Part shown: in pieces, positions 6,966 through 11,803 of the stretch
Layout of the letters: each line of letters opens with the position of its first letter
Numbering within the stretch: position 1 is the stretch's first letter
Assembly (NCBI GenBank): GCA_023428035.1
Contig: JAEYZO010000259.1
Span: 1 to 11,803, forward strand
Source: Pseudomonadota bacterium
Lineage (GTDB): Bacteria > Myxococcota_A > Polyangia > Polyangiales > Ga0077539
Direction of reading: 5' to 3'
Length of the DNA: 11,803 nucleotides
Notes under the pieces: model-generated
Seen by the model: only the letters and a program-made list of their open reading frames with translations
Database searches by the model: none
What the model was told of the DNA's origin: nothing
Made by a program: the position numbers and the translations under genes

Positions 6966-6986
6966 TGGCACGAGCGGTGCGATGCT
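6966..6986 (+). promoter_or_regulatory. Candidate sigma-54 -24/-12 promoter, overlapping a GATGCT -10-like hexamer
   Basis: TGGCACG (6966-6972), four bases, then GTGC (6977-6980) match the sigma-54 consensus TGGCACG-N4-TTGC with one mismatch and the exact GG-N10-GC spacing. Transcription would start near 6992, about 5 bp before the ATG at 6997. Overlapping its end is GATGCT (6981-6986), 10 nt before the start codon, which fits the pattern before 663 and 3059. Only one of the two readings may be functional. A sigma-54 activator gene lies at 8606-10078. The rest of the 84 bp gap (6913-6996) shows no terminator. Confidence 0.4.
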
Positions 6987-6996
6987 GTGGGGCACC

Positions 6997-8325
6997 ATGA
7001 AGCACTCCGCACGCTTCCGCGCGGGCATCCTCGCGGCGATGGGTCCGTTCTTCGCGCTCGGCTGCGCCTCGACGGTCGACAAGGTCGACGCCTCGACCAA
7101 CGACACGGGCGCGACGGTCGACACGGGCTCCCCCGTGGACACCGGGTCACCCGTAGACACGGGCTCACCCGTCGATACGGGCGTCGACGTGGGCTCCCCG
7201 GTGGACGTAGGGGTCGACGCGGGCGTGCCCGACGCCGGGCCTCCTGACACGGGGCCGGTGTGCCCTCGCGGACGGCCGCCGACCCGCGAGTGCCTCACGA
7301 TGGCCGAGGTCGAGGCGCGGCTGCGCAACCCCCCGCAGGGGGGAGGCGGCGGCGCCGACGCGGGCGCGCCCCTCGACGTGCCCCGCGCGCAGAACGGCTG
7401 CTACGAAGCGCGCTACGTGCAGGACGGCTGCTGCAACCCCGCCGTCGCGGTCGATCGCGAGGGCGACACCTGCTGCTACTCGTACTGCACGGGGGCCTGC
7501 TGCGGGCGGCCGATGACGGTGGCGGGAGAGGCCCGCGTCGCGGCGCTCACCCCGGCCTCGGCGTGGGTGACGAGCTCCGCCGCGGTCGAGGACCTCGACC
7601 CGCGGACCCGCGCGGCGCTCGCCCGCGCCTGGCGCGACGACGGGATGATGGAGCACGCCTCGGTGGCTTCGTTCGCGCGCTTCACGCTGGCGACGCTCTC
7701 GCTGGGCGCGCCCCCTGACATCGTGGCCGACGCGCAGCGGGCCTCGCTCGACGAGGTGGCGCACGCGCGGCTGTGCCTCGATCTCGCGGCCTCGTTCGAC
7801 GGCGAACGATCGGGGCCCGGCGCGATGGACCTCCGCGGCGCCGTCGACGACCTGAGCGCGGAGCGGGTGCTGCGAGACCTGATCGTCGAGGGCTGCGTAG
7901 GCGAGACCGTGGCCGCGATGGTGGCGAGCGCGCAGCGTGACCGCGCGACCCGGCCCGAGGCGCGGTCGGCGCTCGACGTGATCGCGGTGGACGAGGAGCG
8001 CCACGCGTCGCTCGCGTGGAGGGCCGCGGCGTGGATGCTCGCGGAGCGGCCGTCGTTGAGCGGGGCGGCGGAGCGGGCCTTCGCCGACGCGCTCGCGGGG
8101 GTGACCGCGGGGGAGGGCGCCCCCGAGGGCGTCGACGTGGTGGAGTGGGGCGCGTGGGGGAGGCTGTCGTCGGAGGAGCGCGCGCGGGTGACCCGCGACG
8201 CGTTGGAGACGGTGGTGCGCCCCTGCGCGGCGGCGCTGGTGCACCGCGGCGCTACGCGAGGCGACGTCGCTGGAACATCGCGAAGATCGCCAGCAGCACC
8301 ACCGAGCCGAGCACCGACGCGATGA
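6997..8325 (+). CDS. Lipoprotein with a Cys-rich segment and a ferritin-like diiron domain
   Basis: A 442-residue predicted lipoprotein: a basic N-terminus, a hydrophobic stretch, and the lipobox ALGC (Cys23). Residues 41-76 are an acidic VDTGSP repeat, probably a surface spacer. Residues 89-169 hold ten cysteines, including three CC pairs, and probably form disulfides. Residues 205-350 are a four-helix ferritin-like domain with likely metal ligands Glu219 (MEHASVASF), Glu253 and His256 (DEVAH), Glu298 or Glu303 (VEGCVGETVAA), and Glu333 and His336 (DEERH); both ExxH motifs are present. Related proteins recur in Polyangia, but no reaction is established for them; iron oxidation, peroxide handling or oxidase activity are all possible. 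ATG 6997 is preferred to the ATG at 6982 because it directly begins the signal peptide. The last 25 codons overlap the GlsB-type gene on the other strand. Confidence 0.83.
   Translation: MKHSARFRAGILAAMGPFFALGCASTVDKVDASTNDTGATVDTGSPVDTGSPVDTGSPVDTGVDVGSPVDVGVDAGVPDAGPPDTGPVCPRGRPPTRECLTMAEVEARLRNPPQGGGGGADAGAPLDVPRAQNGCYEARYVQDGCCNPAVAVDREGDTCCYSYCTGACCGRPMTVAGEARVAALTPASAWVTSSAAVEDLDPRTRAALARAWRDDGMMEHASVASFARFTLATLSLGAPPDIVADAQRASLDEVAHARLCLDLAASFDGERSGPGAMDLRGAVDDLSAERVLRDLIVEGCVGETVAAMVASAQRDRATRPEARSALDVIAVDEERHASLAWRAAAWMLAERPSLSGAAERAFADALAGVTAGEGAPEGVDVVEWGAWGRLSSEERARVTRDALETVVRPCAAALVHRGATRGDVAGTSRRSPAAPPSRAPTR
7117..7224 (+). repeat. 18-bp coding tandem repeat (VDTGSP) in the lipoprotein spacer
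   Basis: Three successive 18-bp units encode VDTGSP (7117-7170), followed by degenerate units reading VDTGVDVG, SPVDVG and VDAG up to about 7224. Third positions differ between units while the peptide is kept. The result is an acidic, proline-containing linker just after the lipid anchor, as expected of a spacer that lifts the folded domains off the membrane. Unit number may vary between strains. Confidence 0.8.
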
Positions 8326-8506
8326 TGCCCGCGGGCTCACCGGGTCGGTAGAGGCCCAGCGCCCGCCCCGCGAAGCTCGCGAGGAACGCGCCGCCGACGC
8401 CGAGCAGCATGGTCATGATCCAGCCCATGCTGTCGTCGCCCGGCTTCACCGCGCGAGCGATGAGGCCGACCACGAAGCCGACGATGAGGGTCCAGAGGAT
8501 GTGCAT
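8252..8506 (-). CDS. GlsB/YeaQ/YmgE family small membrane protein
   Basis: An 84-residue inner-membrane protein with the family layout: helix 1 MHILWTLIVGFVVGLIARAV, the loop KPGDDSMGW, a glycine-rich helix 2 IMTMLLGVGGAFLASFAG, the short loop LYRPGEPAG, helix 3 IIASVLGSVVLLAIFAMF, and a basic end QRRRLA. The family (transglycosylase-associated or general-stress type) is linked to envelope and stress responses, but its molecular function is not known. The ATG at 8506 is fixed by a perfect AAGGAGG six bases upstream; extending to the ATG at 8572 would add a non-conserved basic N-terminus. It lies 99 bp downstream of the sigma-54 activator on the same strand, so it may be the end of that unit or have its own promoter. 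Its 3' end overlaps the ferritin-like lipoprotein gene by 74 bp in antisense. Confidence 0.92.
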   Translation of the reverse strand: MHILWTLIVGFVVGLIARAVKPGDDSMGWIMTMLLGVGGAFLASFAGRALGLYRPGEPAGIIASVLGSVVLLAIFAMFQRRRLA

Positions 8507-8512
8507 GAGGTA

Positions 8513-8519
8513 CCTCCTT
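8513..8519 (-). promoter_or_regulatory. Strong Shine-Dalgarno AAGGAGG of the GlsB-type gene
   Basis: On the minus strand AAGGAGG lies six bases before the ATG at 8506. It is the only full anti-16S match found before a start in this window, and it decides the short start for the membrane protein. The other genes have weak or no such sites, so this small gene is probably translated efficiently. Confidence 0.85.
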
Positions 8520-8605
8520 GGTAGGGGCGCTTGTCGTGACGCGGCTGAACCGCGCTCCCTGGTGAGAGGCACCGTGCGCGAGGTGCGGTTGCGTAGGCGC
8601 TTCTC

Positions 8606-10078
8606 CTACACCCCGCGGCGGGCGCGCAGCGTGGCCGGGTCGAGGCCGTGCTTCTTGAACAGCTCCCGGAGATACCGTCGGTCGACGCCCGAGCGCCGCG
8701 CCGCCTCGGAGAGGTTGAAGCCCGCCTGCTCGAAGAGCCGCAGGAGGTAGTCCCTCTCGAAGCGCTCGACCGCCACCTGCTTGGCGTCTTGAAAGGGCAT
8801 GTCGAGGAGCCGGCGCCCCTCCACCGTCGCCATCGCCGGCGCCTCGGAGAAGTCGCCCACCAAGGTCGACCGCGCGGGGGCGGGGTCGATGTCGTAGCCG
8901 TCGTCCTCGTCGAGGTCGACCACGAGGGAGCCCGCGCCCCCCGCGAGCATCACCGCGCGCTCGACCACGTTGCGCAGCTCCCTCACGTTGCCCGGCCACG
9001 GCCGCGCCGTGAGGGCCTCGTGCACGGCGGGCGAGAGCGTCGCGCCGAGCTCCCGCGCGAAGTGGTCGGCGAGCACGGCCACGTCGTCGAGCCGCGCCCG
9101 CAACGGCGGCACCCGCACCCGCCCCACCGCGAGGCGGAACAACAGGTCGCGACGGAACCTCCCCGCCTCGACCTCGGACTCCAGCGAGCGGTTCGTCGCC
9201 GCGACCACCCTCACGTCGACGGCGCGGTAGGCGTCTCCGCCCACGGGCTTCACCTGCCGCGCCTCGAGCGCTCGCAGGAGGGCGGGTTGGAGGTCGAGCG
9301 GGAGCTCGCCGATCTCGTCGAGGAAGAGCGTGCCTCCGTCGGCCTTGCGAAAGGCCCCCTCGGCGTTGTTCACCGCCCCCGTGAAGGCGCCCTTCACGTG
9401 GCCGAAGAGCTCCGACGCGATGAGGTTGGGCGACACCGCGGCGCAGTCGAAGACCACCAGCGGCTTCGACGCGCGGTGCGACCACGCGTGCAGGGCGCGC
9501 GCGACGACCTCCTTGCCCGTGCCGGTCTCGCCCTCGATCAACACCGTGAGGTGCGAGGGCGCGAGCCGCGCGAGGGAGTCCCTGAGCTTCTGCATCGGGG
9601 CCGAGCGGCCCACGAGCTCAGCCGCGTCGCGAGAGAGCGTGGGCCCGCGCATCCTCGCGGGCGGGGGCCGCGTCGACGCGGGCTCGATGGGCAGCGGGAT
9701 CGCCGGCGAGGTCACGTCGGCCATGGGCGCGTCGTCGCCCACGGTCACCTGCACGGTCACCTGCTTGCCGAGCACCAGGGTCACCTGGTCGCGCACCTTC
9801 AGCTCGCGGATGCGCGCGCCCTGGTAGTGCGTGCCGTTCTTGGTGTCGAGGTCGACCACCTCGACGCCGTGGGGGTAGATCCGCACCTCGAGGTGCACCC
9901 GCGACACGAAGGGGTCGTCGATGACCACCTCGTTGCCCGCCTCGCGGCCGAGCCGGATCACCCCCTCCCGCGCGCGGAAGGGCGAGGGACGACCCGGAGA
10001 CACCACCTCGACCCAGCGCGTCGGCGGCACGGTGGCCCGCAGCGCAGGGGTCGTCATGGTGCGCTCGCCGTCGGTCAT
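8606..10078 (-). CDS. Sigma-54-dependent transcriptional activator with an N-terminal FHA domain
   Basis: A 490-residue enhancer-binding protein. The FHA domain (about 35-112) has the phosphothreonine-binding signatures LGR (43-45), SRVH (59-62) and NG (81-82), so the input is probably a phosphorylated partner of a Ser/Thr kinase. The AAA+ domain (about 155-380) is complete: Walker A GETGTGKE (183-190), the sigma-54-contacting GAFTGA loop (230-235), Walker B GGTLFLDE (248-255), the arginine-finger segment RRDLLFRL, and sensor II WPGNVRELRN (361-370). An acidic linker leads to a Fis-type helix-turn-helix (about 453-474, NLSEAARRSGVDRRYLRELF). This FHA-EBP architecture is typical of Myxococcota. 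ATG 10078 is used; the ATG at 10057 is an alternative and neither has a good ribosome-binding site. It lies 31 bp after the OmpA-like lipoprotein gene, probably in one operon. Confidence 0.95.
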   Translation of the reverse strand: MTDGERTMTTPALRATVPPTRWVEVVSPGRPSPFRAREGVIRLGREAGNEVVIDDPFVSRVHLEVRIYPHGVEVVDLDTKNGTHYQGARIRELKVRDQVTLVLGKQVTVQVTVGDDAPMADVTSPAIPLPIEPASTRPPPARMRGPTLSRDAAELVGRSAPMQKLRDSLARLAPSHLTVLIEGETGTGKEVVARALHAWSHRASKPLVVFDCAAVSPNLIASELFGHVKGAFTGAVNNAEGAFRKADGGTLFLDEIGELPLDLQPALLRALEARQVKPVGGDAYRAVDVRVVAATNRSLESEVEAGRFRRDLLFRLAVGRVRVPPLRARLDDVAVLADHFARELGATLSPAVHEALTARPWPGNVRELRNVVERAVMLAGGAGSLVVDLDEDDGYDIDPAPARSTLVGDFSEAPAMATVEGRRLLDMPFQDAKQVAVERFERDYLLRLFEQAGFNLSEAARRSGVDRRYLRELFKKHGLDPATLRARRGV

Positions 10079-10115
10079 CGCGCGAAGGATATCCCCAATC
10101 TCAGCGAGCTCAGCG
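10079..10115 (-). promoter_or_regulatory. Small dyad and direct repeats upstream of the FHA activator
   Basis: The 31 bp gap holds an 8-bp palindrome GGATATCC (10087-10094). Spanning the end of the lipoprotein gene is a 7-bp direct repeat CTCAGCG at 10100-10106 and 10109-10115, with a period of 9 bp. These could be an operator, for example for autoregulation, but they are short and may be chance. No sigma-54 -24/-12 match was found in the gap. Confidence 0.2.
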
Positions 10116-11246
10116 TCCGACTTCGGCGGCGCAGGGCGGAGCGTCGCCCGAACGGCCCGCGTACCAGCCCAGCGGGTTCGGCGCGGCGGCGCAGCGGTCT
10201 TCGCGGGCCCCTGGGGTCGGGGCCTGCAGGGCGGCCTGGTGGGAGCTCGCGCCCACGGCCTGCTGGAGGCACGCGAGCGCGCGGGCGTCGGGGTCGCTCG
10301 CGCTGAGCTCGCAGCGGTCGGGGGAGCGCTGCGCGGCGGTCACGTCGAGCCAGAGGTCGAGCTCCACGCGCCGCGCGTCGGCGCAGTCGAAGAGCACCGG
10401 CGCGTCGGCGACGGGGGCGGGGCACGCGGGGATGTTCCACGGGCGGCCGTGCTGCGACGCCCAGCTCGGGCCGAGGGTGTTCGGCGCGACGGGGTGGCAG
10501 GGGCACTCCAGGGTCCCGCTCGGGGTCTCGACGCGGGTGTTGAAGCCCGCGGGGTTCGCGTCGAGGGCGGTGGTGCCTCCGCCGAAGACGCCCACCGAGA
10601 GCCCCGGCGCGTGAGAGACGGCAGCGCCGGTGCAACCGCCGGGGAGCGTGGCGCAGGCGATCTCGCGGGCCATGTTCGCGGCGCGGCAGAACGAGAGCTC
10701 GCGGTTGCGCGCGGCGTCGTCGGCGGGCGCGGGGTAGTCCGCGCGGAAGGCGGTCTTGAGCGCGTCGCAGGCGGTGGCCGTCGCGGGGCTCGCGAACTGG
10801 ATGTGATCCGCGAAGCCCGACACCGCCACCCTGAGACGTTGCGCGCCGGGGAGCTGACGTCGGAGCAGGTCTCCCACGATGCGGCCCACGGCGCGCCAGC
10901 GCTGCACGACCTCGGGCGAGGCCGCGCTGCTGCCGGGCGCGAAGAGGGTCTGCGTCGCGCAGGAGACCGTCCAGTGGAGGCCGTCGCCGCCGGGGTTGCG
11001 CGGGGTGCAGGCCTGCCCGAGCTCGGTGACGATCTGCTCGACGGCGTCGTGCAGCGCCGCCGCGGCGGGGGGAGCGCCGGCGCGCAATCGCTGCTCCTCG
11101 CGGGCGAGGGCCTCGCGGTACGGGCCCGTCTCGCGCAGCGACGGAGCGCTGGGGAGCGCGCTGTACGCGGGCCGCGAGGGCGCGCGGGAGTAGCTCGGCG
11201 CCGAGCACGCGGCGAGGGCGAGCGCGAGGGCGAGTCGTCGCGGCAT
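10110..11246 (-). CDS. Lipoprotein with a divergent OmpA-C-like (peptidoglycan-binding) domain
   Basis: A 378-residue predicted lipoprotein with signal MPRRLALALALAAC and lipid Cys14 in LAAC. A Pro/Ser/Tyr-rich spacer follows. Residues 95-200 resemble the OmpA C-terminal fold: TLFAPGSSAASPEVVQRWRAVGRIVGDLL, the strand RLRVAVSGFADH (Asp147), a variable insert, and NRELSFCRAANMAREIA, which parallels the N-x-x-LS-x-x-RA-x-x-V helix with the diaminopimelate-binding Arg (here R188). The C-terminal half (205-378) is of unknown type. Apart from the lipid cysteine there are 14 cysteines, an even number consistent with disulfides outside the cytoplasm. The likely role is tethering the outer membrane to peptidoglycan or sensing the wall. 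The start is ATG 11246, giving a one-base TGATG overlap with the upstream gene; the GTG at 11249 is an alternative. Co-transcription with the neighbours on both sides is likely. Confidence 0.72.
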   Translation of the reverse strand: MPRRLALALALAACSAPSYSRAPSRPAYSALPSAPSLRETGPYREALAREEQRLRAGAPPAAAALHDAVEQIVTELGQACTPRNPGGDGLHWTVSCATQTLFAPGSSAASPEVVQRWRAVGRIVGDLLRRQLPGAQRLRVAVSGFADHIQFASPATATACDALKTAFRADYPAPADDAARNRELSFCRAANMAREIACATLPGGCTGAAVSHAPGLSVGVFGGGTTALDANPAGFNTRVETPSGTLECPCHPVAPNTLGPSWASQHGRPWNIPACPAPVADAPVLFDCADARRVELDLWLDVTAAQRSPDRCELSASDPDARALACLQQAVGASSHQAALQAPTPGAREDRCAAAPNPLGWYAGRSGDAPPCAAEVGR

Positions 11247-11803
11247 CACTCGCTCCGGATCGCGTCGATGACCGACGAGAGGTTGAGCCCGAGGTAGGGC
11301 GCGAGGTTCACCGCCTCGTCACCCTGCTCGGTGCCCACCGCGAGGAAGGTCGGCTGGAACAAGAGCCCCACGGTCACGAGCCGCGGGAGGACGCGCGGCC
11401 CGAAGGAGAGCCCCACGTCGAGGCCGAGGCCGGTGTGCAGCGCGCGGCCGTCTCCGGGTGAGGCCGCGAGCACTAGGGGGAGCGAGAACTCCAGGGTCAT
11501 CCACGGGAGCTTCGTGAGGCTCAGGCGGCCGTAGATGAGCGGCGCGGCGGCGCCGAGGGAGAGGCAGTCTCCGCCGTCGCAGGTGCCGACGACCTCGTAG
11601 TGCGCGCGGAGCGAGACCGAGCCGGGCAATCCCCAGCGCGCGAAGAAGGGGCCCGGCGTGCTCCCGCGGTGGATCAACGGGGGAGACACGCGCAGCCGCG
11701 CGCGGGCGAGGCAGGTGAAGCGTCGCGGCGACCCGGCGGGGTTCTCCGTCGCGAGGAAGGCGTGCAGCGTGCCCTCCGACGGCAGCGCGCGGAGGTTGGG
11801 GAC
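11246..11803 (-). CDS. Beta-rich envelope protein, C-terminal part (cut by the right edge)
   Basis: The frame is open from the right edge to a TGA at 11246-11248, giving 185 residues with the N-terminus missing. The GTG at 11689 is probably only an internal valine, because coding-like sequence continues upstream (FLATENPAGSPRRFTCLARA). From about residue 50 the protein is a series of short alternating strands joined by tight turns, such as SVSLRAHYEVVG, IYGRLSLTKLPWMTLEFSLPLVLA, HTGLGLDVGLSFG, LVTVGLLFQPTFLAVG and NLAPYLGLNLSS. This is what an outer-membrane beta-barrel or a large beta-sheet protein looks like. The last residue is not aromatic, unlike classical barrels. No family was recognised. 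Its stop overlaps the start of the OmpA-C-like lipoprotein, so the two are translationally coupled. Confidence 0.65.
   Translation of the reverse strand, partial: VPNLRALPSEGTLHAFLATENPAGSPRRFTCLARARLRVSPPLIHRGSTPGPFFARWGLPGSVSLRAHYEVVGTCDGGDCLSLGAAAPLIYGRLSLTKLPWMTLEFSLPLVLAASPGDGRALHTGLGLDVGLSFGPRVLPRLVTVGLLFQPTFLAVGTEQGDEAVNLAPYLGLNLSSVIDAIRSE

Noticed and set aside
5713..7005. A 430-codon minus-strand open frame opposite the propeller gene
   Set aside because: Its composition is the complement of biased codons, with no recognisable domain. The + strand frame has repeats and fibronectin-like modules.
7117..7224. The short tandem repeats considered as a CRISPR-like or integration repeat
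   Set aside because: The units are in frame, encode VDTGSP, have no spacers, and differ at third positions, which marks them as protein-coding repeats.
7165..8340. A 391-codon minus-strand open frame opposite the ferritin-like lipoprotein
   Set aside because: The Arg/His/Ala-rich translation has no motifs; both ExxH motifs lie in the + frame.
8593..8609. GTAGG-N7-CCTAC inverted repeat at the stop of the sigma-54 activator, considered as a terminator
   Set aside because: The stem is only 5 bp and no T-run follows on the minus strand, so it does not qualify as an intrinsic terminator.
8648..10306. A 552-codon + strand open frame opposite the sigma-54 activator
   Set aside because: It is an Arg/His-rich shadow of a gene whose Walker, GAFTGA and FHA motifs are all intact on the minus strand.
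9921..11297. A 458-codon + strand open frame opposite the OmpA-C-like lipoprotein
   Set aside because: It is low in complexity (Gly/Arg/Ala), with no signal or motif; the minus strand has a lipobox and an overlapping start.

Overview
The window is very GC-rich (about 70% or more by eye) with strong G/C bias at third codon positions. It is packed with envelope lipoproteins and secreted proteins, and it has an FHA-domain sigma-54 activator and a Uma2 endonuclease. This combination suggests a myxobacterium-like member of Myxococcota, probably the Polyangia side. That assignment is inferred from gene style; no rRNA or marker gene is present.

Layout. The left edge (2-628, +) holds the 3' part of a secreted protein with a carboxypeptidase-regulatory-like tail; its first 60 bases are two hairpins and a 12-G run that look like an unreliable contig edge. 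Next on + come a Uma2-family PD-(D/E)XK nuclease (663-1433) and, 14 bp on, a TIGR02757/DUF2400 protein (1448-2308) ending in an endonuclease III-like four-cysteine loop. A YfcG-like glutathione transferase (2312-2989, -) converges on it with a 3 bp gap. From a 69 bp divergent region a + pair starts: a secreted S55 (SpoIVB-type) peptidase-like protein (3059-4867) and a secreted seven-repeat beta-propeller protein (4864-6912), coupled by an ATGA overlap. Then a lipoprotein with a Cys-rich segment and a ferritin-like diiron domain (6997-8325, +) runs 74 bp into the antisense 3' end of a GlsB/YeaQ-type membrane protein (8252-8506, -). The rest is a minus-strand series: a beta-rich protein cut by the right edge (11246-11803), an OmpA-C-like lipoprotein (10110-11246), an FHA + AAA+ + Fis sigma-54 activator (8606-10078) and the GlsB-type gene.

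How the genes may work together. The S55/propeller pair is the best candidate for a poorly described system. Its predicted nucleophile block comes before its GH block, the reverse of SpoIVB, and the partner is an all-beta scaffold made from the same message. The minus-strand series looks like an envelope-plus-regulator unit: an outer-layer protein and a peptidoglycan-binding-like lipoprotein are made just ahead of a phospho-signal-responsive activator. A good -24/-12 sigma-54 promoter match lies upstream of the ferritin-like lipoprotein, so the activator may have a target inside the window. Three + genes share an NA(C/T)GCT hexamer exactly 10 nt before the start codon and have no Shine-Dalgarno, which suggests very short or absent leaders.

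No tRNA, rRNA, CRISPR array, insertion sequence, attachment site or convincing intrinsic terminator was seen. No stretch over 300 bp lacks a gene.
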